DNA from: Catenulispora sp. EB89
GTDB lineage: Bacteria; Actinomycetota; Actinomycetes; Streptomycetales; Catenulisporaceae
Length of the DNA: 64,000 nt
Assembly: GCF_041261445.1 (NCBI RefSeq)
Contig: NZ_JBGCCU010000011.1
Coordinates: forward strand, 248,001 to 312,000
Direction of reading: 5' to 3'
Shown here: positions 15,225 to 22,738 of the stretch, piece by piece
Numbering within the stretch: the first letter of the stretch is position 1
Layout: every line of letters starts with the position of its first letter
The notes under the pieces: model-generated
What the model saw: the letters and a program-made list of their open reading frames with translations, nothing else
Told to the model about the DNA's origin: nothing
Database searches by the model: none
Position numbers and translations under genes: made by a program

Positions 15225-16199
15225 TTACCGGTCCAGCAGCCCCAGGTCGCGCAGACTCTCGGCGGACTCCACGATCGAGGTCTCGACCGGCCGCGGACGC
15301 CAGCCCAGCTCCTCGCGCGCCCGCTCGTTGTGGATCACCGGCCGCGGCAGCTCCGGGCCGTCGGCCTCGGCGGTCGGGGCGAGTGCCGCGAGATCGCCGA
15401 GGCGGTCGCGCAGGATCGCGGCAAGTTCCACGAAGCTGCGCGTCGGGCCGTCGGCCACCGCCAGGTACCGTTTGCCGGCGGCCTGCGGTGCGGCCATCGC
15501 GCGCAGGTGCAGGTCTGCGACGTCGCGCACGTCGACGACGCCGAACCTCATGCGCGGCGCGACCGTCATCGTGCCGTCCAGCAGGGCCTTGATGAAGGCC
15601 ATCGACGAGCCCAGGACCGGGCTGAGCGTGGGCCCGAAGATCGCCGTCGGGTTGACGGTGACCAGTTCGGTGTCGCCGTCGGCCATCAGGTCCCAGGCCG
15701 CGCGCTCGGCGATCGCCTTCGACCGCGGATAGGCCGCGAGACCCGGCATGTCTGGGTCGGTCCAGTCGGCCTCGGTGTACTCGGCTCCGGGCTTGGGCGT
15801 GTAGCCGACGGCCGCGAACGACGAGGTCAGCACCACGCGCCGGACCCCGGCGTCGCGGGCCGCGCGCAGGACCCGCAGCGTGCCCTCGCGGGCCGGGACG
15901 ATCAGCTCGTCGGGGTCGTCGGGCTGCGTCACCGGGATCGGGGAGGCGACGTGGTGGACCTCCTCGACGCCGGCCACCGCCTCCTTCCAGCCCGCGTCGG
16001 CCAGCAGCTCGGCCGCGACCACCTCCAGGCCGGCGTCGTCGGCGCCGCCTCGGCGGACCGCTTCGCGCAGGCCGGCCTCGCGGCTCAGCGAACGCACCGT
16101 GGCGCGCACGTCCCGGCCGTCGCGCAACAACGCGGCGACCACCTGACTCCCCAGGTAGCCGGACCCGCCGGTCACCAGAACACGATTCATCGCACTCAT
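15225..16199 (-). CDS. NAD-dependent epimerase/dehydratase (extended SDR, aldehyde-reductase-like)
   Basis: A 324-residue extended SDR. The Rossmann motif is VTGGSGYLGSQVVAAL (TGxxGxxG), the active-site Ser lies in VVLTSSFAAVGY, and Tyr/Lys in AAYPRSKAIAE (YxxxK). The pattern of HHVASPIP and NPTAIFGPTLSP matches plant DFR/cinnamoyl-CoA reductase-like and yeast aldehyde-reductase-like members, which reduce carbonyl groups with NAD(P)H. The ATG at 16199 overlaps the MerR stop (ATGA), so both are made from one mRNA. Expression is likely controlled by MerR and its operator upstream of 16633. Substrate not determined. Confidence 0.9.
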   Translation of the reverse strand: MSAMNRVLVTGGSGYLGSQVVAALLRDGRDVRATVRSLSREAGLREAVRRGGADDAGLEVVAAELLADAGWKEAVAGVEEVHHVASPIPVTQPDDPDELIVPAREGTLRVLRAARDAGVRRVVLTSSFAAVGYTPKPGAEYTEADWTDPDMPGLAAYPRSKAIAERAAWDLMADGDTELVTVNPTAIFGPTLSPVLGSSMAFIKALLDGTMTVAPRMRFGVVDVRDVADLHLRAMAAPQAAGKRYLAVADGPTRSFVELAAILRDRLGDLAALAPTAEADGPELPRPVIHNERAREELGWRPRPVETSIVESAESLRDLGLLDR

Positions 16200-16633
16200 C
16201 GCACTGCCTCCAGACTTTTCTTCACGGCCACCAGTCGCTCGGTGGACGCGGCTTCGGCGACGGCGTCACCCCGGTCGCGGGCGTCCCACAACTCGGCCTT
16301 CTCGCGCAGGTAGCCCAGCCGCGCGTGCTGCGCGGCGATCTCGGCCTCGACCCGCTCGGCGTGGCGCAGCAGCAGGTCGCGCTGCTCGGCGGCGCGGGTC
16401 CGGCCGGCGCGGCGGTTGGCCAGGTAGGCGCGCATGTCGTCGATGCCCATGCCGACCGCGCGCAGACAGGACAGGACCTCGATGGTGTCCACGTCGCCCT
16501 CGCCGTAGCGGCGGTGGCCGCTGCTGCCGTCCCGGTCGATCGGGCCCACCAGGCCGACTTCCTCGTAGTAGCGGAGGGTCGGCTCGGTCAGGCCGCTTTG
16601 CCGGGATACCTCCTGGATGGTGAAAGCCGTCAT
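16196..16633 (-). CDS. MerR-family transcriptional regulator
   Basis: A 145-residue regulator: N-terminal MerR helix-turn-helix (FTIQEVSRQSGLTEPTLRYYEEVGLVGP), the wing (SSGHRRYGEGDVDTIEVLSCLRAVGMGIDDMRAYL), then an antiparallel coiled-coil dimerisation helix rich in Arg/Glu. There is no cysteine metal- or redox-binding loop, so it belongs to the small-molecule sensing branch. It is the first gene of an operon with the epimerase. The 18-bp palindrome 16 nt upstream is the expected operator. Confidence 0.93.
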   Translation of the reverse strand: MTAFTIQEVSRQSGLTEPTLRYYEEVGLVGPIDRDGSSGHRRYGEGDVDTIEVLSCLRAVGMGIDDMRAYLANRRAGRTRAAEQRDLLLRHAERVEAEIAAQHARLGYLREKAELWDARDRGDAVAEAASTERLVAVKKSLEAVR

Positions 16634-16649
16634 GAAGGCAGCTGACCAT

Positions 16650-16667
16650 ACTTCAAGCGCTTGAAGT
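16650..16667. promoter_or_regulatory. MerR operator
   Basis: Perfect 18-bp palindrome ACTTCAAGCGCTTGAAGT. This ACTTCAAG/CTTGAAGT form is the classic MerR operator for aldehyde/SoxR-like clades, normally placed between -35 and -10 boxes. It lies 17-34 nt upstream of the MerR start. Confidence 0.88.
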
Positions 16668-16705
16668 CAACCGATGGCCGGGAGGCTCGGCCATCGGTTG
16701 ACTTC
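16663..16705 (-). terminator. Long hairpin overlapping the MerR operator
   Basis: Perfect 18-bp arms (16663-16680 and 16688-16705; arm sequence GAAGTCAACCGATGGCCG) with loop GGAGGCT. It starts 34 nt after the SDR stop on the minus strand, so it is placed to end the SDR transcript. Its distal arm shares GAAGT with the MerR palindrome, so the two structures overlap. No U-tract. Confidence 0.65.
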
Positions 16706-16738
16706 CACGGTGGCAATCAGTGCTGCTTCAGGTCCCGG

Positions 16739-17464
16739 TCAGCTGGCGGTCAGCAGCAAGCCGCCGTCGACCGTGATCACCGTCCCGGTCACGAACCCGT
16801 TCTCCATCAGGTACAGGTGCGTCGCGGCGATCTGCTCCGCCTCCCCGATCGCGCCGGTCAGCGTCCGCTGTGCCATCGACGCGAACAGCGCCTGGCGCTG
16901 CGCCTCCGGCACCGCCTCCCACATCGGCGTGCGGACCGCGCCGGCGCGGACCACGTTCACGCGGATCGGCGCCAGTTCCACCGCCAGGCCGCGGGCCAGG
17001 CCCTCGGTGGCGCCGACGCCGGCCGCGGCGAGCGCGAAGCCCGGCACCGGACGGACGCCGACCGTGCCGGTGGTCAGCGAGATCGAGCCGTGCGGGCTCA
17101 TGCGCGGCGCCGCGTGCTTGACCGCCGCGACCGCGCCCCAGAAGCGCACGTCGAGCTTGCGGCGGGCCTCGTCGAGCGACTGGTCGACCAGCGGGCGCGG
17201 GGCCACGGAGTCACCCGCGGTGTAGACGAGGTGGTCCAGCTCGCCGACGTGCTCGAACAGCGCCGCGATGGCGTCCTCGTCGGTGGTGTCGACGACCACC
17301 GCCTCGGCGCTTTCCGGCAGCGTGGCGAGCGCCGTGTCCAGGCGGTCTTTGCTGCTCGACGCGATGGTCACGCTCGCGCCGGCGTGCGCCGCGGCCTGTG
17401 CCGTGGCCAGTCCCATGCCCGAACTGCCTCCGATGACGACGACCTTCTGCCCGGTCAGTGTCAT
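16739..17464 (-). CDS. SDR-family protein lacking the YxxxK pair
   Basis: A 241-residue classical-SDR-fold protein. The cofactor motif VVVIGGSSGMGLATAQ, the YTAG segment (NNAG position) and the C-terminal VTGTVITVDGG are intact. Where the catalytic Tyr-x3-Lys should be, the sequence reads VPGFALAAAGVGATEGLARG: neither Tyr nor Lys is present. NADP binding is likely kept, but standard SDR hydride transfer chemistry is doubtful; members like this form a known actinobacterial subgroup. It is divergent from a TetR gene with two shared operators, so it is probably the main target of that regulator. Confidence 0.85.
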   Translation of the reverse strand: MTLTGQKVVVIGGSSGMGLATAQAAAHAGASVTIASSSKDRLDTALATLPESAEAVVVDTTDEDAIAALFEHVGELDHLVYTAGDSVAPRPLVDQSLDEARRKLDVRFWGAVAAVKHAAPRMSPHGSISLTTGTVGVRPVPGFALAAAGVGATEGLARGLAVELAPIRVNVVRAGAVRTPMWEAVPEAQRQALFASMAQRTLTGAIGEAEQIAATHLYLMENGFVTGTVITVDGGLLLTAS

Positions 17465-17526
17465 GATCCGTCCTCCGTTGAACGCGGCTGAATGCCGCTG
17501 GATGCGGCCGCCGATCGGGCGGCCGA

Positions 17527-17580
17527 GTGATGTCTCACTGAGACATCACCATAGCGCGTGATGTCTCACTGTGTCATCAC
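17527..17580. promoter_or_regulatory. Two tandem TetR operators
   Basis: First copy 17527-17549 is a perfect 11-1-11 inverted repeat (arms GTGATGTCTCA and TGAGACATCAC). Second copy 17558-17580 has the same left arm and a right arm TGTGTCATCAC with two changes. The copies are 31 bp apart, about three helical turns, in the region between the SDR and the TetR genes. Confidence 0.87.
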
Positions 17581-17595
17581 TGCTAGAATCGCGGC

Positions 17596-18195
17596 ATGCC
17601 GCGCTGGGAGCCGAGTGCCGAGGACCGCCTCCGCGAGTCCGCGCTCGCGCTGTTCCTGGAGCGCGGGTACGAGAACGTCACGGTCAGCGACATCACCGAC
17701 CACGCGGGCCTGACCCGCCGCACGTTCTCCCGCTACTTCGCCGACAAGCGCGACGTGCTGTTCGTCGGCTCCGAGCGGCTGCCGGCGGTCATCTCGCAGG
17801 CGGTCCGCGACGCCGATCCGGCGCTCGGTCCGGCCGAGGCGCTGATCGCCGGACTGGCCGACACCGCCGCGCTGCTGGCCAAGCAGGTCCCCCGCTCCCC
17901 CGAGCGCCGCCGCGTCGTGGCCGGCAGCACCGAGCTGCGGGAGCGCGAGCTCGGCAAGTTCGTCGCCGTCACCGACGCCCTCGCCGAGACGCTGCGGGCC
18001 CGCGGCGCGACCGAGGTCGGCGCGCGCATGCTGGCCGAGGTCGGCGTCGCGGTGTTCCGGGCCGCGTTCGCGCGCTGGACCGAGGAGCCGGACGGGGCCG
18101 ATTTCCCGGTCTACATCATGGAGGCCGCGTCCGAGCTGATCGGTGCATTGCGGCCGATCGCCGATCAGCCGATCAGCCCAGGTGAACGGCGTTGA
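17596..18195 (+). CDS. TetR-family transcriptional regulator
   Basis: A 199-residue regulator with N-terminal TetR domain (ESALALFLERGYENVTVSDI, TDHAGLTRRTFSRYFADKRD). The C-terminal domain is of the TetR_C type with a TAALLAKQVPRSPERRRVVA segment found in MftR-like members. The ATG at 17596 follows the double operator. It probably controls itself and the divergent SDR gene. Its 3' end overlaps that of the convergent azlD gene by 23 nt. Confidence 0.92.
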   Translation: MPRWEPSAEDRLRESALALFLERGYENVTVSDITDHAGLTRRTFSRYFADKRDVLFVGSERLPAVISQAVRDADPALGPAEALIAGLADTAALLAKQVPRSPERRRVVAGSTELRERELGKFVAVTDALAETLRARGATEVGARMLAEVGVAVFRAAFARWTEEPDGADFPVYIMEAASELIGALRPIADQPISPGERR

Positions 18196-18505
18196 CCAGG
18201 ACGACGTAGACGACCGTTCCGCCGACGATGCTCAGCAGAGCGCTGCGACGCCACAGGTGCACGCCGACCGTGACGGCGAGCGCGACCAGCGGCGCCACCA
18301 GCCGCGCGGGATGCGTCACGGGCAGGTCGCGCAGGCAGTAGCACAGCAGGATCACCATGACGCCGGCCGGCATCCGCGCGCTCAAGTCGCGCACGACAGC
18401 GCTGGAGCGCAGCGCGTTCAGCGCGGCGAAGGGCAGCGCGCGCAAGGCCCAGGTCACCGCGGCGGCGACGCCGGCCGCGGCGAAGAGGTAGCCGGTGTCA
18501 GGCAT
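18173..18505 (-). CDS. azlD: AzlD-type branched-chain amino acid exporter subunit
   Basis: A 110-residue membrane protein with four hydrophobic segments (LFAAAGVAAAVTWALRALPF, MPAGVMVILLCYCL, RLVAPLVALAVTVGVHLW, LLSIVGGTVVYVVLV). The TWALRALPFA and MPAGVMVILLCY motifs are AzlD hallmarks. The ATG at 18505 has a GGGGGAG ribosome site; it overlaps the azlC stop by 8 nt. AzlC and AzlD together export branched-chain amino acids or analogues. Confidence 0.9.
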   Translation of the reverse strand: MPDTGYLFAAAGVAAAVTWALRALPFAALNALRSSAVVRDLSARMPAGVMVILLCYCLRDLPVTHPARLVAPLVALAVTVGVHLWRRSALLSIVGGTVVYVVLVNAVHLG

Positions 18506-19304
18506 CCGCACTCCCCCGGGACGCGGTGCCGGCGAGCAGGCGGCGCGCCGTCAGCCCGGCGGTGAACAGCACGAACGCGGCCAGCAGGAACTGTTCGGGG
18601 AACAGCCATCGGGCGATCAGCGCGCTGAGTACTGCCAGCACCGGTGTCGGGAGGTCCTTTTGCCGGTCGCGCAGCGCGTCGAGTGCCAGGACCGTGAACA
18701 GCGCGGTCATGGCGAAGTCCAGGCCGTTGAGGCTGCTGGGGATCAGGGTGCTGAGCAGCGCCCCGACGGTGGCGCCGAGGACCCAGTAGAGCTGCAGGAG
18801 CACCTGGAGCCACACGATCCGGCGGCCGTGCCAGTCGCGGGCGTTGTCGGCGGTGCTCAGGGCGTAGGCCTCGTCGGTCATGGCGAAGGTGCTGTAGGCC
18901 TTGGCCAGGCGGCCGTTCACGCGGTGCAGCGGGAAGGACAGGGAGTAGAAGACGTGGCGGACGTTGACCAGGAACGCGGTGAGCGCCACGGTCGCCAGCG
19001 GGACCGCCGCCACGGCCAGCGGGACCAGGAGGAATTCGAGCGAGCCGGCGTAGACGGTGCTGGTGAACAGGACGGCGCACCACCACGGGAGGCCCGCGTG
19101 CGTGACGACCACGCCGAACGCCAGGCCGAGCGGCACCAGCCCGAGCCCGACCGACGCCGAGTCGCGGAGGGCGGCGGCGATGTCGGCGCGGCGGGGGCTC
19201 GGGGCGGTGGCCGGTGGCGGTATCAGTGCCGGTATCAGCTCCGGTGCCGGTATCGGCCCCGGTATCGCCGGGGCGTCGACCGCTGCGGCAGCAACAGTTC
19301 CCAT
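18498..19304 (-). CDS. azlC: AzlC-type branched-chain amino acid exporter subunit
   Basis: A 268-residue membrane protein. After a Pro/Ala/Ile-rich cytoplasmic tail encoded by a GGTATC-rich repeat stretch, the AzlC domain starts at ADIAAALRDSASVGLGLVPL and contains LAFGVVVTHAGLPWWCAVLF, TVYAGSLEFLLVPL and FLVNVRHVFYSLSFPL, all typical for the family. The large subunit of the AzlCD exporter; it precedes azlD with overlapping ends. A Lrp/AsnC gene is divergent 62 nt away, the usual partner and regulator of azlCD in bacteria. Confidence 0.92.
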   Translation of the reverse strand: MGTVAAAAVDAPAIPGPIPAPELIPALIPPPATAPSPRRADIAAALRDSASVGLGLVPLGLAFGVVVTHAGLPWWCAVLFTSTVYAGSLEFLLVPLAVAAVPLATVALTAFLVNVRHVFYSLSFPLHRVNGRLAKAYSTFAMTDEAYALSTADNARDWHGRRIVWLQVLLQLYWVLGATVGALLSTLIPSSLNGLDFAMTALFTVLALDALRDRQKDLPTPVLAVLSALIARWLFPEQFLLAAFVLFTAGLTARRLLAGTASRGSADA

Positions 19305-19366
19305 GGCGAAATTCTAGAAAGAATCGCGCCTAATATGGTTTCCGATTATGGCTCTAGAATGCTCCT

Positions 19367-19825
19367 GTGAGCAACGAACTGGCACTCGACGCCATCGATC
19401 GTGAAATTCTGTTCCAGCTCCGCACGGACGGTCGCCTGACCAACGTCGAACTCGCCAAGCGCGTCGGCCTGACCCCGCCGCCGTGCCTGCGCCGGGTCAA
19501 GCGCCTGGAGGACGCCGGGGTCATCAGCGGCTACCGGGCGGTCATCGACCCCGTGGCGCTGGGGCGCGCGCTGGAGGTGCTGGTGGACGTCGAGGTGAGT
19601 GCGACCGACCGGAAGACCTTCGAAGAGTTCGAACGCATCGTGAGCTCCTACGAGGAGGTCACCGAACTGCGGCGGCTGTTCGGGAGACCCGACTACTTCA
19701 TCCGCGTCGCGGTCGCCGACCACGCCGCGTACGAGGAGTTCCTGACCACGAAGCTCAGCGGGCTGCCGGGGGTACTGCGGCTGACCTCGCATCTAACGAT
19801 GAAGGAGATCAAAACCGGCGCATGA
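19367..19825 (+). CDS. Lrp/AsnC-family regulator
   Basis: A 152-residue protein: N-terminal helix-turn-helix (LDAIDREILFQLRTDGRLTN, VELAKRVGLTPPPCLRRVKR) and C-terminal RAM ligand domain (VLVDVEVSATDRKTFEEFER, FGRPDYFIRVAVADHAAYEE, GVLRLTSHLTMKEIKTG). GTG start at 19367. Divergent from azlCD; AT-rich imperfect repeats (TTCTAGAAAGAATC and CTCTAGAATG) lie in the 62-nt gap and are candidate binding sites. Probably activates or represses azlCD in response to amino acids. Confidence 0.93.
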   Translation: MSNELALDAIDREILFQLRTDGRLTNVELAKRVGLTPPPCLRRVKRLEDAGVISGYRAVIDPVALGRALEVLVDVEVSATDRKTFEEFERIVSSYEEVTELRRLFGRPDYFIRVAVADHAAYEEFLTTKLSGLPGVLRLTSHLTMKEIKTGA

Positions 19826-19832
19826 GCGGGTT

Positions 19833-20336
19833 CTACCGCGCCGGCGAGTCGATCCGCTGCAGAATCCGCTCCGCGTCCTGCCCGAGCCGGCGCAGGCGCT
19901 CGGGCGACAGGTTGTCGATCACCGCGTGCCGCACGAAGGCCACGTGCGCCGGTGCCGACTCCTCCATCTTCTGCCGACCGGCCGGCAGAAGGATCGCGTT
20001 CGTGAAGCGTCCGTCGGCCGGGTCCGGTTCGCGGCGGACGTAGCCGCGTGCCTCCAGGCGCTTGACCATATGCGACAGCCGCGACAGCGAGACGCTGGCC
20101 TCCTCGGCCAGGGTGCTCATGCGCATCGTCCAGTCCGGGGCCTCGCCGAGCATCGCCATCGTCATGTACTCGACCATGCTCAGGTCCGAGTCGCGCTGCA
20201 GCTGCCCCTCGATGGCCCACGGCAGCCGCGTCATCAGGCGCACCACCGACAGCCACGAGTCCAGCTCGCCGGAGGAGAGCCACCGGGCTTCGGGCTCGTC
20301 GGCACCTGGTGACTGTTCCGTGGCGGCCATTCCCAT
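19833..20336 (-). CDS. MarR-family transcriptional regulator
   Basis: About 167 residues with a MarR winged helix: LDSWLSVVRLMTRLPWAIEG, DLSMVEYMTMAMLGEAPDW, TLAEEASVSLSRLSHMVKRL (recognition helix) and wing VRREPDPADGRFTNAILLPA. The start is unclear: ATG 20336, ATG 20330 or GTG 20351, none with a strong ribosome site. It lies convergent to the Lrp gene with a 7-nt gap and 30 nt downstream of the SARP regulator on the same strand, so may be read through from it. Target unknown. Confidence 0.85.
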   Translation of the reverse strand: MGMAATEQSPGADEPEARWLSSGELDSWLSVVRLMTRLPWAIEGQLQRDSDLSMVEYMTMAMLGEAPDWTMRMSTLAEEASVSLSRLSHMVKRLEARGYVRREPDPADGRFTNAILLPAGRQKMEESAPAHVAFVRHAVIDNLSPERLRRLGQDAERILQRIDSPAR

Positions 20337-20366
20337 ACTGTAGACCGCCACGACGGCGACGCACCG

Positions 20367-22196
20367 TCAGGCCGCCTCCACATCCAGGTGCTCGCGCAGG
20401 CCCGGGATCCACGCAGTCACGAGCGACCACGCCCCGGTGTCGACCCCGTCCTCGACGGCCCGCTCCGCCGCCCGCTCCCGCGACACCCCGGCCAGGCTGG
20501 CCGCGGCCGAGACGCTGATGCCGGGCCCCGGCCGCAGGCTCTGGAACCGGAGCAGACGCGCCGCCTCCTCGGACAACGCGCTGTACGACCACGAGAACAC
20601 CGCGCGCAGATCGGTCCGGTGGTCGCCGCCGTCCAGGGCCTCGAACGTCGTGGCGGCCTTCCCGAGATCGACCGCGTACTCGGCGATCGGCAGCCGCGGA
20701 TGCGTGGCGGCCCAGGCGCCGGCGAGGCTGATCGCCAACGGCAGGCCTTCGCAGCTCTCGATGACGCCGCGGACCGGCCCCGGCTCGGCGGCCAGGCGCG
20801 CCGGACCCAGCCGACGTTCCAGCAAAGCGTGCGCGTCCTGCGGGGACAGCAGGTCCAGCGGGATCGCCGTGGCGCCCTCGCACGCCACCAGCGAGGCCAG
20901 CGGATTCCTGCTGGTGACCAGCACCAGGCAGCCGGGGGCGCCGGGCAGCAGCGGCCGGATCTGCTCGGCGTCCCGGACGTTGTCCAGCACGATCAGCGCC
21001 CGCCGCTCGGCCAGCACGCCGCGGAACAGCGCGGCGCGCGCCGCGGGGTCCGAGGGGATCCGCTCTCGCGGCACGCCCAGCGCGACGAGGAACGCCCGCA
21101 GCGTCTGCCCGGTCTGGACCGCGGTCGCGCCGGCGCCGAACCCGGAGCCGTGCAGGTCGACGTACAGCTGGCCGTCCGGGAACGACCCGGCGACGCTCCG
21201 GGCCCAGTGCACGGCGAGCGCCGTCTTGCCGATCCCGGCCATCCCGGTGATCGCGGCGATCGCCGCCGGACTCGACGGATCGGCGTCCGCGACCCGCTCG
21301 GCCAGCGCGTCCAGGGTCCGGATCTGCGGGTCCCGGCCGACGATGTGCACCGAGCCGGGCAGCTGAGCCGGAGCCGGCGCCGACTCCCGCTCTGGCTCGC
21401 GCTCAGGCTCCCGTTCCGACCCCCGCTCAGTCTCCCGCTCCGACTCCGCCGACGACGGCCGCCGCAGCACGTCAGCGTCCTGCCGCAGGATCGCGGCCTC
21501 CAGCTCGCGCAGCGCCGAGCCGGGGTCCAGGCCGAGCTCCTCGCGCAATCCGCTGCTGGTCTCGCGGTACACGGCCAGCGCGTCGACCTGCCGCCCGGCC
21601 CGGTAGAGCGCTCGCATCAGCAGGCCTGCGGACTCCTCGTGCAGCCGGTTCTCGTGCCAGAGCTCCTGGGCGTCCTGGACCGCCTGGTTGACCCGGCCCA
21701 GGGTCAACAGGCAGTCGATGAGCAGTCGCCGAGCCCTGACCCGGAGGTCGTCCAGCCGTTGCGCCCAGCCGTGGAACGCCGCCAGATCCGCCACGTCCGC
21801 CAACGCCGGACCGCGCCACAGCGCGACCGCCTCCTGCGCGCGGGCCGTACGGCGGGCCGGGTCCTCCTCCCGCGCGGCCTCCTGGATCAGACGCCCGGCC
21901 GCTTCGGCGTCGGTCGCCTCGACGCCGAGCCGCAGCAGGTATCCCGGCGACACCGCCCGGATGGCGTCCGGATCGCCGAAAGCCCGCCGCAGGTAGGAAA
22001 TGTGCGCCTGGAGCGTGTTGCGGACCGTGGTCGGCGCCTGCCCGTCCCACACGGCCGCGGCCAGCCGTTCGGTGCTGACCACCCGGCCGGGTTCCACCGC
22101 CAGCGCCGCCAGCACCGCCTTGCGGCGCAGCCCCGAGACCTCGCACGAACCCTCCGGACCGGCGATCTCGATGGGTCCCAGAATCCTTACCTGCAT
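20367..22196 (-). CDS. AfsR/SARP-type regulator with NB-ARC ATPase domain
   Basis: A 609-residue regulator. Residues 1-95: OmpR-type winged helix of SARPs (MQVRILGPIEIAG, GLRRKAVLAALAVEPGRVVS, YLRRAFGDPDAIRAVSPGYL). Residues 96-242: bacterial transcriptional activator domain (ARQ/BTAD). Residues 250-275: a Glu/Arg/Ser charged linker. Residues 283-600: NB-ARC STAND NTPase with P-loop GMAGIGKTALA (318-328), Walker B ALIVLDNV and GLPLAI motif. It lacks the C-terminal TPR array of full AfsR (about 990 residues), so is a short form. The ATG at 22196 follows GGACGGAAG. SARPs bind direct heptamer repeats and activate secondary metabolite genes; the NRPS cluster is 20 kb away and the nearest divergent target is the oligopeptide operon, so the target is open. 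Confidence 0.9.
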   Translation of the reverse strand: MQVRILGPIEIAGPEGSCEVSGLRRKAVLAALAVEPGRVVSTERLAAAVWDGQAPTTVRNTLQAHISYLRRAFGDPDAIRAVSPGYLLRLGVEATDAEAAGRLIQEAAREEDPARRTARAQEAVALWRGPALADVADLAAFHGWAQRLDDLRVRARRLLIDCLLTLGRVNQAVQDAQELWHENRLHEESAGLLMRALYRAGRQVDALAVYRETSSGLREELGLDPGSALRELEAAILRQDADVLRRPSSAESERETERGSEREPEREPERESAPAPAQLPGSVHIVGRDPQIRTLDALAERVADADPSSPAAIAAITGMAGIGKTALAVHWARSVAGSFPDGQLYVDLHGSGFGAGATAVQTGQTLRAFLVALGVPRERIPSDPAARAALFRGVLAERRALIVLDNVRDAEQIRPLLPGAPGCLVLVTSRNPLASLVACEGATAIPLDLLSPQDAHALLERRLGPARLAAEPGPVRGVIESCEGLPLAISLAGAWAATHPRLPIAEYAVDLGKAATTFEALDGGDHRTDLRAVFSWSYSALSEEAARLLRFQSLRPGPGISVSAAASLAGVSRERAAERAVEDGVDTGAWSLVTAWIPGLREHLDVEAA

Positions 22197-22471
22197 CTTC
22201 CGTCCATCCCCCCGTAGCAGTGAATCTGCCTTCTGCGATCCGAAACGCACGCGGACGTGATCGGGTTCGCCCGGCTGGTTCGGGTGACGGCCACCGAGCC
22301 GTGTGCGCTGCCTCACACCGATACCGGTTCCGGCCCGAACCTCATCGCATGATCCTGACTTGTCATGGGAATAACCGCGCCATGCCTTGTGGCCATCCCG
22401 GCGCGATGATCTCGGCCCGGGCACCTCCCGGTAACGATCGCATCAAGGTCTTGTCCATATACCGGGCTGGT

Positions 22472-22501
22472 TTGACCCTCCCCGGAATCCCGACCTACCT
22501 T
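22472..22501 (+). promoter_or_regulatory. Sigma-70-like promoter giving a leaderless transcript
   Basis: TTGACC (22472-22477) and TACCTT (22496-22501) with an 18-bp spacer. The -10 ends 6 nt before an ATG at 22508, so transcription should start at or next to that ATG and the small ORF would be translated from a leaderless mRNA. The rest of the gap 22197-22471 holds the divergent regulator's promoter region and no recognisable gene. Confidence 0.7.
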
Positions 22502-22507
22502 CTAGAC

Positions 22508-22603
22508 ATGTCCTCGATCATCACGGCCCGCATGGCGTTCCTGGAACGCGCGCTGCTCGCGGTGACGAACCACTGCGTCGCGGACATCCTCTGTAGCCGC
22601 TAG
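22508..22603 (+). CDS. 31-residue putative cysteine-responsive leader peptide (uORF)
   Basis: The ORF encodes MSSIITARMAFLERALLAVT followed by NHCVADILCSR and a TAG stop. Actinobacteria have many short leaderless ORFs that end in a Cys-containing tail a few codons before the stop and act as attenuators sensing cysteine through ribosome stalling (established in mycobacteria). Here Cys codons are at positions 23 and 29 of 31, the promoter predicts a leaderless start, and an oligopeptide ABC operon begins 135 nt downstream. A weak hairpin (GCCCG/CGGGC, 22632-22651) followed by a U-richer stretch lies in the interval. The attenuator role is inference; the ORF could also be a chance frame. Confidence 0.55.
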   Translation: MSSIITARMAFLERALLAVTNHCVADILCSR

Positions 22604-22738
22604 CCGGACCCCAGCCGTTGATCGGCTTTCCGCCCGTGTTCCCGCGCGGGCCTGTGCTAAAGCGTTTTCTCGTCAGTGCGCGCCTCCCCGGCACGCACCG
22701 CTTTCCCACGTCTTCCCCCTCGTCCGAGAGGTCTTCCC

